From: Zoogloea sp021286885
GTDB taxonomy: Bacteria > Pseudomonadota > Gammaproteobacteria > Burkholderiales > Rhodocyclaceae
Reading direction: 5' to 3' (one strand)
NCBI RefSeq assembly: GCF_041915215.1
Contig: NZ_JAYSBV010000002.1
DNA: 64,000 nt
Shown here one piece after another: positions 46,843-55,770 of the stretch. Below the pieces are notes generated by a model. It was not told the DNA's origin and made no database searches. It saw only the letters and a list, made by a program, of their open reading frames with translations. Numbering within the stretch: the first letter of the stretch is position 1; every line of letters starts with the position of its first letter. The position numbers were made by a program, and so were the translations under genes.

Positions 46843-48711
46843 TCAGACCTTGAGCTGGTCGATCTTCTGGCCGGCCAGGGCGTGACGGATGCTGCGATCC
46901 ATGCGACGGGAGGCAAACTCGTTGGACGCCCGGTTGAAGGCTTCCAGCTGGAGCTTGATCTGGCGCACGTCGTTGCCGGCGGCTGCATCGCGCAGGGCGC
47001 CGATGGCAGCATCCAGAGCGTTGCGTTCGCTGGCGTCGAGCAGGTCGGCATCGGCCTCCAGGGCTTTTTCGGTGGCTTCGATGACCCGGGCGGCTTCAAC
47101 CTGCTGTTCTTTGAGGTTACGCAGTTCCAGGTCGCCGTTGGCATGTTCAAAGCCAGCCTTGAGCATGGTGGCAACTTCGTCATCGGTGAGGCCGTAGGAA
47201 GGCTTCACCTCGACGCGGGATTCAACGCCGGTGGACATTTCCCGGGCAGACACCGAGAGCAGGCCGTCCGCATCCACCTGGAAGGTGACGCGGATGCGCG
47301 CTGCACCGGCCACCATGGGGGGAATACCGCGCAGCTCGAAGCGGGCCAGGGAACGACATTCGGCCACCAGTTCGCGCTCGCCCTGCACCACATGGAAGGC
47401 CATGGCGGTCTGCCCGTCCTTGAAGGTGGTGAAATCCTGGGCCCGGGCGGTGGGGATGGTGGCGTTGCGCGGGATGATCTTCTCGGCCAAGCCGCCCATG
47501 GTCTCGATGCCCAGGGAGAGCGGAATCACGTCGAGCAGCAGCCAGTCGTCATCGGCATTGCGATTGCCGGCGAGCACATTGGCCTGCATCGCGGCGCCCA
47601 CGGCCACCACGGTATCGGGGTTGAGGTTGGTCAGCGGGGTCTGGCCGAAATACTCGCCCACAACGCGCTGCACATGGGGCATGCGGGTCGCGCCACCCAC
47701 CATGACCACACCCTTCACGTCCTCGGGGGCCAGACCCGCGTCGCGCAAGGCCTTCTTGACCGGGCGCAGGGTCTTGTCCACCAGGTTGCGGGTGATGTCC
47801 TGGAATTCGGCCTGGGTGATGGTGAGATCCACCGGGCTGCCATCTTCCAGGGCCATGCGGATCACCACGGCTTCGCTGCCGGTGAGGGCTTCCTTGGTTT
47901 CCCGGGCCTTCATCAGCAGGCGGCGGGCGTCCCGGTCGGAGGGCAGCGAGATGCCGGCCTTGTCGAGGATCCAGCAGAACAGTCGGTGATCGAAGTCGTC
48001 GCCCCCCAGGGCGGCATCGCCATTGGTGGCCACCACTTCAAACACGCCCCGGGAGAGGCGCAGGATGGAGATGTCGAAGGTGCCACCCCCCAGGTCGTAC
48101 ACCGCGTACACGCCCTCGGAGGCGTTCTCCAGGCCGTAGGCAATGGCGGCGGCGGTGGGCTCGTTGAGCAGGCGCAGCACATTGAGGCCGGCGAGGCGGG
48201 CCGCGTCCTTGGTGGCCTGGCGCTGGGCATCATCAAAATAGGCGGGCACGGTGATGACCACGCCGGTCAGTTCGCCGGCGAGGCTGGCCTCGGCCCGTTC
48301 GCGCAGGGTGCGCAGGATTTCCGCCGAGACTTCGACCGGGCTCTTGACGCCCTGGATGGTGCGCAGCCGCACCATGCCTTCGGTGGCGACAAAGTCGTAG
48401 GGCATGGTTTCGACGTGGGTCACGTCCTTGAGCCCACGCCCCATGAAGCGCTTGACCGACACGATGGTGTTGCGCGGGTCCACCGCCTGACTGGCCTGGG
48501 CGGCGTGGCCGACCTGGATCTGGCCGTCGGGCAGATAGCGCACCACGGAGGGCAGCAGGGTCTTGCCGTCGTGGTCGGGGAGGCATTGGGTCAGGCCGTT
48601 GCGTACCGTCGCCACGAGGGAATTGGTGGTGCCCAGGTCGATACCCACCGCCAGCCGGTGCTGGTGCGGCGCGGTGGACATGCCCGGTTCGGAAATTTGC
48701 AGAAGGGCCAT
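46843..48711 (-). CDS. hscA: Hsp70-type chaperone HscA
   Basis: A 622-residue specialised Hsp70 that releases clusters from IscU. ATPase motifs are IDLGTTNSLVA near 24, VPAYFDDAQRQATKDAA, NEPTAAAIAYGLE and VYDLGGGTFDIS; the substrate-binding half runs to the C-terminus. Overlaps the hscB stop as ATGA. HscA recognises the LPPVK loop in IscU, present in this window's IscU. Confidence 0.97.
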   Translation of the reverse strand: MALLQISEPGMSTAPHQHRLAVGIDLGTTNSLVATVRNGLTQCLPDHDGKTLLPSVVRYLPDGQIQVGHAAQASQAVDPRNTIVSVKRFMGRGLKDVTHVETMPYDFVATEGMVRLRTIQGVKSPVEVSAEILRTLRERAEASLAGELTGVVITVPAYFDDAQRQATKDAARLAGLNVLRLLNEPTAAAIAYGLENASEGVYAVYDLGGGTFDISILRLSRGVFEVVATNGDAALGGDDFDHRLFCWILDKAGISLPSDRDARRLLMKARETKEALTGSEAVVIRMALEDGSPVDLTITQAEFQDITRNLVDKTLRPVKKALRDAGLAPEDVKGVVMVGGATRMPHVQRVVGEYFGQTPLTNLNPDTVVAVGAAMQANVLAGNRNADDDWLLLDVIPLSLGIETMGGLAEKIIPRNATIPTARAQDFTTFKDGQTAMAFHVVQGERELVAECRSLARFELRGIPPMVAGAARIRVTFQVDADGLLSVSAREMSTGVESRVEVKPSYGLTDDEVATMLKAGFEHANGDLELRNLKEQQVEAARVIEATEKALEADADLLDASERNALDAAIGALRDAAAGNDVRQIKLQLEAFNRASNEFASRRMDRSIRHALAGQKIDQLKV

Positions 48712-49241
48712 CAGGATTCCAGCGCCGTCAAGGCGTCATTGATTTCGTTTTGCAGCTTGTCGAGAAACTTGAGGCGGCGCAGGGTATCGGCTGCAGCGGC
48801 CAGATTCTGGCGCCCGTCAAGTTCGTCCCCCAGCTGGGCGACCAGGGTGCGTGCATCCTGGCGCAGATCCCGGGCCAGGTCTTCGAGGGCGTCTTCATCG
48901 CCCTCGGCCCGGGCATCGGCCAGGGCTTCCCGCCATTCCATCTGTTCCATCAGGAACTCAGGCGCCATGGCGGTATTGGTTTCGAACTGCGGATCCACGC
49001 CCTGGAGCGAAAGCAGGTAGGCGCCCCGCAGCAAGGGGCTGCGCAGGGTACGGAAAGCTTCGTTGGCATGGGTGGCCCACTGCATCGCCAGACGCTTTTC
49101 GGCATCGGAGAGATGGGCGTGGCGGTCGGGATGCACCCGCGCCTGGATTTCCCGGTAGGCCGATTCCAGCCGTTCGCCCTCCAGGGCGAAGGCCGGAGTC
49201 AGCCCGAACAGGGCGAAGTAGTCCTGCTTCAGATCCAGCAT
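48711..49241 (-). CDS. hscB: J-domain co-chaperone HscB
   Basis: A 176-residue J-protein; HPD motif in RVHPDRHAH near 37, preceded by DYFALFGL. The C-terminal helical domain (about 85-172) binds IscU. It is followed in overlap by hscA and lies five bases after iscA. Confidence 0.95.
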   Translation of the reverse strand: MLDLKQDYFALFGLTPAFALEGERLESAYREIQARVHPDRHAHLSDAEKRLAMQWATHANEAFRTLRSPLLRGAYLLSLQGVDPQFETNTAMAPEFLMEQMEWREALADARAEGDEDALEDLARDLRQDARTLVAQLGDELDGRQNLAAAADTLRRLKFLDKLQNEINDALTALES

Positions 49242-49245
49242 GGCC

Positions 49246-49569
49246 TTAGACCGTGAAGCTTTCGCCGCAACCGCACTCGCCCTTGACGTTGGGGTTGTTG
49301 AACTTGAAGCCTTCGTTCAGGCCTTCACGCACAAAGTCGAGTTCGGTGCCGTCGATGTAGGGCAGGCTCTTGGGATCGATCATCACCTGCACGCCGTGGC
49401 TGGTAAAGAGCAGGTCTTCGGGCAGCACCTCATCGGCGAACTCGAGCTTGTAGGCCATCCCGGAGCAACCGGAGGTGCGAACCCCCAGGCGGATGCCCAC
49501 GCCCTTGCCACGCTTGGCGATGAAGTTGGAGATGTGCCGGGCTGCGCTTTCAGAGAGGGTGACTGCCAT
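49246..49569 (-). CDS. iscA: A-type Fe-S carrier IscA
   Basis: A 107-residue A-type carrier with the three ligand cysteines at C35 (TSGCSGMAY) and C99/C101 (GECGCGESF). It passes 4Fe-4S clusters to targets. It lies between iscU and hscB. Confidence 0.96.
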   Translation of the reverse strand: MAVTLSESAARHISNFIAKRGKGVGIRLGVRTSGCSGMAYKLEFADEVLPEDLLFTSHGVQVMIDPKSLPYIDGTELDFVREGLNEGFKFNNPNVKGECGCGESFTV

Positions 49570-49608
49570 TTTCGATGTCCTTTGTTAGCCGCTAAGTCAG
49601 ACGCAGAC

Positions 49609-49992
49609 TTAGCCGTTGTGCTTCTTGCGATAGTCTTCCACCGCCGCCTTGATGGCGTCCTCAGCAAGGATGGAGCAGTGGATCTTGACCGGCGGCAGGG
49701 CCAGCTCTTCGGCAATCGCGGTGTTCTTGATTTCCAGGGCTTGGTCGAGGGTCTTGCCCTTCACCCACTCGGTCACGAGGGAGCTGGAAGCAATGGCCGA
49801 GCCACAACCGTAGGTCTTGAACTTGGCGTCTTCGATCACGCCGTCCTTGCCCACCTTGATCTGCAGCTTCATCACGTCGCCGCAAGCGGGGGCGCCCACC
49901 ATGCCGGTGCCCACGTCGTCTTCATCCTTGCCGAAAGCGCCGACGTTACGGGGGTTTTCGTAGTGATCCAGAACTTTTTCGCTATATGCCAT
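49609..49992 (-). CDS. iscU: Fe-S scaffold IscU
   Basis: A 127-residue scaffold on which 2Fe-2S clusters form. Cluster Cys lie in PACGDVM (C37), YGCGSAIASS (C63) and KIHCSI (C106), with LPPVK for HscA contact just before the last. It follows iscS after 13 bp. Confidence 0.97.
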   Translation of the reverse strand: MAYSEKVLDHYENPRNVGAFGKDEDDVGTGMVGAPACGDVMKLQIKVGKDGVIEDAKFKTYGCGSAIASSSLVTEWVKGKTLDQALEIKNTAIAEELALPPVKIHCSILAEDAIKAAVEDYRKKHNG

Positions 49993-50005
49993 TTTGCTTC
50001 TCCTG

Positions 50006-51217
50006 TCAGTGTGCAGCCCATTGGACGGTGCTCAGATCGACACCTTCCTTGAACATGTCCCAAAGCGGCGAAAGCTCGCGGAGCTTGCCGATCTTGCGCT
50101 GCAACAAATCAATTGTATAGTCGATCTCTTCGACTGTCGTAAACCGGCCAATGGTGAAACGGATGGAGCTGTGGGCCAGTTCGTCCTCACGCCCCAGGGC
50201 GCGCAGCACGTAGGAAGGCTCCAGGCTGGCGGAGGTGCAGGCCGAGCCGCTGGACACGGCCACATCCTTGATCGCCATGATCAGGGATTCGCCTTCCACG
50301 TAGGCGAAGCTGATGTTCAGGTTGTGGGGCACGCGCTTAACCAGGTCGCCATTCACGAAGGTGGCTTCGATGCTGGACAGGCCTTCCAGCAGCCGGTCAC
50401 GCAGGGCGCCGATGCGCTGGTTTTCTTCGGCCATTTCTTCACGCGCAATGCGGAAGGCTTCGCCCATACCCACGATCTGGTGGGTGGCCAGGGTGCCGGA
50501 GCGCAGGCCGCGCTCGTGGCCGCCGCCGTGCATCTGGGCTTCGAGGCGGACGCGGGGCTTGCGCCGCACGTAGAGGGCGCCGATGCCCTTGGGGCCGTAG
50601 GTCTTGTGGGCGCTGAAAGACATCAGATCCACCTTGAGCTTGGACAGGTCGATATCGACCTTGCCGGTTGCCTGGGCGGCATCCACGTGGAACACGATGC
50701 CCTTTTCGCGGCACAGCTCGCCGATTTCGGCGATGGGCTGAACCACGCCGATTTCGTTGTTCACAAACATCACCGAGATCACCACGGTGTCCGGGCGAAT
50801 GGCTGCCTTGAGGGCGTCGAGGCTGATCAGGCCATCATCCTGCACATCCAGATAGGTGGCTTCAAAGCCCTGGCGTTCGAGTTCGCGCACGGTGTCGAGC
50901 ACAGCCTTGTGCTCGGTCTTGACGGTGATGATGTGCTTGCCCTTGCCCGCGTAAAAATTCGCGGCACCCTTGATGGCCAGGTTGTTGGATTCGGTCGCAC
51001 CGGAAGTCCAGATGATTTCCTTGGGGTCGGCATTCACCAGGGCAGCGACCTGGGCGCGGGCGTCTTCGACGGCCTGCTCGGCGGTCCAGCCGTAGGCGTG
51101 GCTGCGGGATGCGGGGTTACCGAACTGCTCCACCAGGAAGGGGATCATCTTCTCGGCCACGCGGGGGTCCACCGGGGTCGTGGCAGAGTAGTCCAGATAG
51201 ATCGGAAACTTGAGCAT
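50006..51217 (-). CDS. iscS: Cysteine desulfurase IscS
   Basis: A 403-residue PLP enzyme that takes sulfur from cysteine for Fe-S clusters, tRNA thiolation and cofactors. PLP Lys in SFSAHKTYGPKG; mobile-loop Cys in SSGSACTSASLEPS. The family start MLKFPIYLDYSATTPVD sets ATG 51217, with GGAG nine bases upstream. Three 10-bp repeats lie 30-60 bp before the start. Confidence 0.96.
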   Translation of the reverse strand: MLKFPIYLDYSATTPVDPRVAEKMIPFLVEQFGNPASRSHAYGWTAEQAVEDARAQVAALVNADPKEIIWTSGATESNNLAIKGAANFYAGKGKHIITVKTEHKAVLDTVRELERQGFEATYLDVQDDGLISLDALKAAIRPDTVVISVMFVNNEIGVVQPIAEIGELCREKGIVFHVDAAQATGKVDIDLSKLKVDLMSFSAHKTYGPKGIGALYVRRKPRVRLEAQMHGGGHERGLRSGTLATHQIVGMGEAFRIAREEMAEENQRIGALRDRLLEGLSSIEATFVNGDLVKRVPHNLNISFAYVEGESLIMAIKDVAVSSGSACTSASLEPSYVLRALGREDELAHSSIRFTIGRFTTVEEIDYTIDLLQRKIGKLRELSPLWDMFKEGVDLSTVQWAAH

Positions 51218-51247
51218 CTTCATGTTCTCCGTGATGCGATTCATCAA

Positions 51248-51277
51248 CAATATTCAGCAATATTCAACAATATCAAT
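51248..51277. repeat. Three 10-bp AT-rich repeats before iscS
   Basis: CAATATTCAG, CAATATTCAA and CAATATCAAT occur back to back at exactly one helical turn, in the 119-bp gap between the two desulfurase genes. Confidence 0.85.
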
Positions 51278-51336
51278 CAGACTCAAACCGGCTTCGGATT
51301 CAAACCGGTACGTCGGCGCCCTGGCGCCGGTGTTCA

Positions 51337-52494
51337 TTACGCGGGCGAGGCCAGCATGGCACTCAGCCCACGCAGGCTGGCCAGCATGTCGGCCAGGGCC
51401 TGCAAAAATCCATCCACATCGGCCGCCGTGTTACCGGCGCCCAGGCTGACCCGGACTGCGCTGCGCGCCAGCTCGGGGGCCACGCCCATGGCCAGCAGCA
51501 CATGGGAGGGCTCGGGGTTGGCACTGGAACAGGCCGAACCGCTCGCCACCGCAAAGCCCACCCGGTCCAGCTTGCCCACCAGGGTGTCGCCGTCGATGCC
51601 GGGAAAGGCAAAAAAACTGGTGTTGGGCAGCCGGAGGGCCGCCTGCCCGAAAATCTGCCCACCCAGACTGGCCACGCCAGTTTCAAGCCGGGTACGCAAT
51701 GCAGCCAGGGCGGCCTGACGGGCCAGGGCCTCGGCCCCCAGACGGGCGCAGGCGGCACCAAAGCCGACAATCGCCGCCACGTTCTCGGTGCCGGAGCGCA
51801 GGTTACGCTCCTGGCCGCCGCCGGCAATCAGGGGCGCGAGTTCCACCCGCTTGTCGATCACCAACGCACCCGCCCCCAGAGGCCCGCCAATCTTGTGGGA
51901 GGAAAGGCTGAGCCCCTGCACCCCAAGGGCGCGAAAATCCAGCGCCTGCTTGCCCAGGGCCTGCACCCCGTCGCAATGGAGCCAGCCCCCCGCCGCCCGT
52001 ACCCGGGGGGCCAGGGCCGCCACATCCTGCAGCACGCCAGTTTCGTTGTTGGCGAGCATCACCGACACCAGACGCGGGCGCCGGGCCAGGATGCCCGCCA
52101 GCGCGGATTCATCCAGCACACCGCCTCCATCCACCGGCAGCAAGGCCAGTTCCCAGCCCCCACGACGCAGCTGGCGGGCGGGTTCGAGCACGCAGGGGTG
52201 CTCGGTGCAGCCCACCGCCAGCAAACCGGGCTTCAGGAGCGCAGCGGCGCCCTTGAGGAAGAGGTTGTTGGCTTCCGAGCCACCGCTGGTGAAGATCACC
52301 TCGGTGAAGTGGGCGCCCACCGCCTCGGCCACCTGAGCCCGGGCTTCGTCAATCGCCTTGCGTGCCGCCCGACCATATTCGTGGCGGCTGGAGGCGTTGC
52401 CAAAGCGGGTTCCGAACCAGGGCAGCATGGCCTCCCGCACCTCGGGTGCGAGGGGCGTGGTGGCGTTGTGGTCCAGGTAGGCGGGGGTGAACAC
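51337..52494 (-). CDS. Second cysteine desulfurase (NifS/IscS-like)
   Basis: A 385-residue desulfurase lying between iscR and iscS. PLP Lys in LSLSSHKIGGPLG; catalytic Cys in ASGSACSSANPEPSH. It is shorter than IscS and diverges along its length, with the NifS/group-I loop size. Presence of two desulfurases in one isc operon suggests either specialisation or sulfur supply for a second process. Confidence 0.93.
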   Translation of the reverse strand: MFTPAYLDHNATTPLAPEVREAMLPWFGTRFGNASSRHEYGRAARKAIDEARAQVAEAVGAHFTEVIFTSGGSEANNLFLKGAAALLKPGLLAVGCTEHPCVLEPARQLRRGGWELALLPVDGGGVLDESALAGILARRPRLVSVMLANNETGVLQDVAALAPRVRAAGGWLHCDGVQALGKQALDFRALGVQGLSLSSHKIGGPLGAGALVIDKRVELAPLIAGGGQERNLRSGTENVAAIVGFGAACARLGAEALARQAALAALRTRLETGVASLGGQIFGQAALRLPNTSFFAFPGIDGDTLVGKLDRVGFAVASGSACSSANPEPSHVLLAMGVAPELARSAVRVSLGAGNTAADVDGFLQALADMLASLRGLSAMLASPA

Positions 52495-52529
52495 GGGGCG
52501 TCCTTGCTTGATGCCTGGGGGCGACCGGC

Positions 52530-53009
52530 TCAGGCCGTGAGGGCCTGGGTGTCGATGCGGGTGGCGTCACGCCCATCCCGCATCACCGCGATCCGGGCTG
52601 CTTTTTGGCGCTGTTGCTCCACCAGGCTACCCAGGGTGACCGATTGCAGGTATTCGTACATGCGCCGGTTGAGGTTGGTCCACAGCTCGTGGGTCATGCA
52701 GCGGTGTTCGTCCTGGCAGTTTTCCTTGCCACCGCAGGAGGTGGCATCCAGGGGCTCATCCACGGCGGCGATGATGTCGGCCACGGTGATGGTGTCCACC
52801 TGCCGGGCCAGGGCATAACCGCCCCCGGGGCCGCGCACGCTGGTCACCAGCTCGTAGCGGCGCAGCTTGCCAAACAGCTGCTCCAGGTAGGAGAGGGAAA
52901 TCTTCTGGCGGTCGGCAATGCCGGCCAGGGTCACGGGGCCCTCTGCACAGCGCAGGGCCAGATCGATCATGGCCGTCACAGCGAAGCGGCCTTTGGTGGT
53001 AAGTCTCAT
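52530..53009 (-). CDS. iscR: Rrf2-family Fe-S repressor IscR
   Basis: A 159-residue regulator. Winged HTH covers about 1-65 (MRLTTKGRFAVTAMIDLAL, ISLSYLEQLFGKLR), and the cluster Cys are in TSCGGKENCQDEHRCMTH (C-x5-C-x5-C), with a nearby His as likely fourth ligand. It represses the isc operon when loaded with 2Fe-2S. An IscR-type site overlaps its promoter. Confidence 0.96.
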   Translation of the reverse strand: MRLTTKGRFAVTAMIDLALRCAEGPVTLAGIADRQKISLSYLEQLFGKLRRYELVTSVRGPGGGYALARQVDTITVADIIAAVDEPLDATSCGGKENCQDEHRCMTHELWTNLNRRMYEYLQSVTLGSLVEQQRQKAARIAVMRDGRDATRIDTQALTA

Positions 53010-53080
53010 GGAGCGTCCCGGGGGCTGGGTGGATGGGTTGCAGGCAGCGGCGCTAGGTTAATAGTTGATCTTTTCTGTCA

Positions 53081-53113
53081 ACCTTATCAAACCCGACAAA
53101 AACAGTCAAGAAT
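53081..53113 (-). promoter_or_regulatory. isc operon promoter with type 1 IscR site
   Basis: Minus-strand TTGACT (53104-53109) and TAAGGT (53081-53086) are 17 bp apart. The overlapping stretch TTGACTGTTTTTGTCGGGT (53089-53113) matches the type 1 IscR form with TTGACT and GTCGGGT halves. Confidence 0.75.
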
Positions 53114-53155
53114 TGCACACACACCCCCGCACACACCACCACCCTGCCCTCACGC

Positions 53156-53923
53156 TTAATCCACCATCCGGCCCAGCTTTTGCGGGTCGAAGCGATCATT
53201 GCAACGGGCCGCATCTTCCGCCGAAATCCCGGCCTCGGCCAGCCGGCACAGGAGCGCTTCGATGCGCCGGTCGGTTTCGACCGCATGATCGAGCAGCGCA
53301 TGCAGGGCCTTGGCCATAGGATCGGCCATGTCGCGGGTCACCCCGTAGGCCGAAAAGCCCATCTGCTCGGCCTTGGCTTCCCGGGCTCGGGCGCCATCGT
53401 CATCCTTGCCGGGCTCGATGTTGCGAGCCGGATTGCCCACCGCCGTGGCGCCTGCCGGCACCGGCTTCACCACCACCGCGTTGGAGCCTACCTTGGCCCC
53501 GTCGCCCACCTCAAACCCGCCGAGCACCTTGGCCCCAGCACCGATCACCACACCCTTGCCCAGGGTCGGGTGACGCTTGGTGCCGCGATACAGGGAGGTG
53601 CCGCCCAGGGTCACGCCCTGGTAGATGGTGCAATCGTCGCCCACCACAGCGGTTTCGCCGATGACCACACCCATGCCGTGATCGATGAACACACGACGGC
53701 CAATGGTGGCCCCGGGGTGGATTTCGATGCCGGTCGTCACCCGACCCACATGGCTGATGAAGCGCCCCAGCCAGAACAAGCGGCGACGCCAGGCCGCGTG
53801 GGCCAGACGATGGAGGCATACGGCGTGAATACCCGGATAGCAGGTGAGGACTTCCCAGCGGGAACGGGCGGCGGGATCGTGGGCGAGCACATTCGCCACG
53901 TCTTCACGCAGACGGCTGAACAT
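53156..53923 (-). CDS. cysE: Serine O-acetyltransferase
   Basis: A 255-residue enzyme of cysteine synthesis. The N-terminal helical part is followed by hexapeptide repeats from about 64 (GIEIHPGATIGRRVFIDHGMGVVIGETAVVGDDC). DH in FIDHGMG and the later KRHPTLG are catalytic/binding elements. The C-terminal extension (about 175-255) is longer than in E. coli CysE and ends KLGRMVD rather than the classic Ile tail for CysK binding. Cysteine supply next to the isc operon is sensible, though its gene is separated by 146 bp. Confidence 0.93.
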   Translation of the reverse strand: MFSRLREDVANVLAHDPAARSRWEVLTCYPGIHAVCLHRLAHAAWRRRLFWLGRFISHVGRVTTGIEIHPGATIGRRVFIDHGMGVVIGETAVVGDDCTIYQGVTLGGTSLYRGTKRHPTLGKGVVIGAGAKVLGGFEVGDGAKVGSNAVVVKPVPAGATAVGNPARNIEPGKDDDGARAREAKAEQMGFSAYGVTRDMADPMAKALHALLDHAVETDRRIEALLCRLAEAGISAEDAARCNDRFDPQKLGRMVD

Positions 53924-54136
53924 GAGAGGAGACTCCCGGAGATGGATGCACTGTTCTTGTGTCGCCCCTTGGGGCCCGGCGCAAGGCCAAGCCTGGGGCT
54001 TATTGATGTTTTACCCCGCCCGGCCTTGGTTTTGCGAACGTAACCCATTCGTTTGCCAGGCCAGGACAGGGGGAGATAATTTCCGAGTATTTTAGTCTAC
54101 TTTGCGCCAGACACTCCAGACGCGTCATGCTCATGC

Positions 54137-54865
54137 TCACTTTTTCTCGAAGGCACTCAGCATCCCACGCAGGATGTTGATTTCGTCCTTCTCGAGCCGG
54201 ATACGCCCGAACAAACGACGCAGCCGGGGCCACAGACGCTTGGAGCTGACCGGATTGAAGAAGCCGCTGGCAGTGATGGCCCGATCCAGATGGGCGTAGA
54301 AGCCTTCGATTTCATCGTGGGTGGCGGGCTCGAACTCGGTGCCCACGGGGGGCAGGCCAGGGTCAAGGGCCGCCATGCGCAGCTCGTAGCTCATCACCTG
54401 CACAGCAGCGCCCAGGTTGAGGGAGGAATAAGTCTCGCTCACCGGGATCTTGACGGGCATGTGGCAGAGGGTGACTTCGTCGTTGGAGAGGCCGTAGGTT
54501 TCATTGCCGAACACCAAAGCCACAGTGCCCTTGGCGCTCATCTGCACCAGTTCGCACGCAGCGCCCCGAGCCCACTGCATGGGTACCGCGAGCTCGCGCC
54601 GGCGGGCGGTCATGGCAGCAGCAAACACCACGCCTTCCAGGGCTTCAGCCAGGGTGGGCACGACCCGCGCAGCAGCGAGGATGTCGTCGGCACCGGCAGC
54701 CCGGGCCAGGGCCACAGGATCGGGAAATTCGCACTGGGGATTCACCAGCACCAGCTCGGACAAGCCCATGGTCTTCATGGCCCGGGCAGCAGCGCCAATA
54801 TTGCCGGGGTGACTGGTGTGGGAAAGGACTACACGCACGCGCCCAAGCGCGCCTTCGAGGTTCAT
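54137..54865 (-). CDS. trmJ: tRNA (Cm32/Um32) methyltransferase
   Basis: A 242-residue SPOUT methyltransferase. Start VRVVLSHTSHPGNIGAAARAMKTMGL, LVFGNETYGLSNDEV near 115-130 and IPVSETYSSLNLGAAVQVMSYE in the SAM knot match TrmJ. The C-terminal extension (about 170-242) may bind tRNA. ATG 54865 gives the family start; the longer reading is a shadow. It is divergent from suhB across 90 bp. Confidence 0.93.
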   Translation of the reverse strand: MNLEGALGRVRVVLSHTSHPGNIGAAARAMKTMGLSELVLVNPQCEFPDPVALARAAGADDILAAARVVPTLAEALEGVVFAAAMTARRRELAVPMQWARGAACELVQMSAKGTVALVFGNETYGLSNDEVTLCHMPVKIPVSETYSSLNLGAAVQVMSYELRMAALDPGLPPVGTEFEPATHDEIEGFYAHLDRAITASGFFNPVSSKRLWPRLRRLFGRIRLEKDEINILRGMLSAFEKK

Positions 54866-54955
54866 ATTAGAATGTGAGGTTTTCCGAAATAGTGTTTGAG
54901 CGGGCGGGCCTGTTAAGTTCCAGGCTTGGCCGACAACCTTCACGCTGCCTGTACC

Positions 54956-55762
54956 ATGCACCCCACACTGAACATTGCCATCAAGGCCGCACGCCGTGCC
55001 GCCACCGTCATTAACCGGGCATCCCGCGATCTGGAACAACTCCGCGTCGAGGTCAAGCAGCCCAACGACTTTGTGACCGAAGTGGACCGGGCAGCCGAAG
55101 AGGCTATCATCCAGACCCTGCGTGAGGCCTATCCAAATCACGCCATTCTAGCAGAAGAGTCCGGCGAGACCGGCCCCGAGGCTGACACCGAGTACCAGTG
55201 GATCATCGATCCCCTGGATGGCACCACCAACTTCATTCACGGTTTCCCCCAGTACGCGATCTCCATCGCCCTGGCCCGTCGGGGTGTGGTGGAGCAGGCC
55301 GTGGTCTACGATCCCAACCGCAACGAGATGTTCACCGCCACCAAGGGCGGCGGCGCCTTCCTGAACGAGCGCCGCATCCGCGTCTCCAAGCGCCTGCGTC
55401 TGCAAGACGGCCTGATCGGCACTGGCTTCCCCTACCGCCAGTTCAGCAACGTGGACACCTACCTGGCCATTTTCAAGGAACTCACCCAGAAGAGCGCCGG
55501 CCTGCGTCGCACGGGCGCCGCTGCGCTGGACCTGGCCTACGTGGCCGCTGGCCGTCTGGACGGTTTCTGGGAATTCGGCCTCTCCCCCTGGGACATGGCC
55601 GCCGGCAGCCTGCTGATCAGCGAAGCAGGCGGTCTGGTGAGCGATCTGGCCGGTGAATCCGATTACCTCGCCACCGGCAACATCGTGGCCGGCACCACCA
55701 AGGTCTTCTTCCCGCTGCTGCAACTGGTGCAAAGCCACACCACCGGCAAGATCGAGGCCTGA
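54956..55762 (+). CDS. suhB: Inositol-1-monophosphatase / Nus factor SuhB
   Basis: A 268-residue Mg-dependent phosphatase. Metal motifs: EESGE near 69, IDPLDGTTNFIHGFP near 84-98 and WDMAAGSLLISEAGG near 213. SuhB also takes part in ribosomal antitermination in other Proteobacteria. ATG 54956 gives the family start. Downstream, tesA begins eight bases after its stop. Confidence 0.95.
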   Translation: MHPTLNIAIKAARRAATVINRASRDLEQLRVEVKQPNDFVTEVDRAAEEAIIQTLREAYPNHAILAEESGETGPEADTEYQWIIDPLDGTTNFIHGFPQYAISIALARRGVVEQAVVYDPNRNEMFTATKGGGAFLNERRIRVSKRLRLQDGLIGTGFPYRQFSNVDTYLAIFKELTQKSAGLRRTGAAALDLAYVAAGRLDGFWEFGLSPWDMAAGSLLISEAGGLVSDLAGESDYLATGNIVAGTTKVFFPLLQLVQSHTTGKIEA

Positions 55763-55770
55763 TCTCCGCC

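Noticed and set aside
46819..49020. 733-codon plus-strand frame over hscA/hscB
   Set aside because: Antisense shadow of the isc operon.
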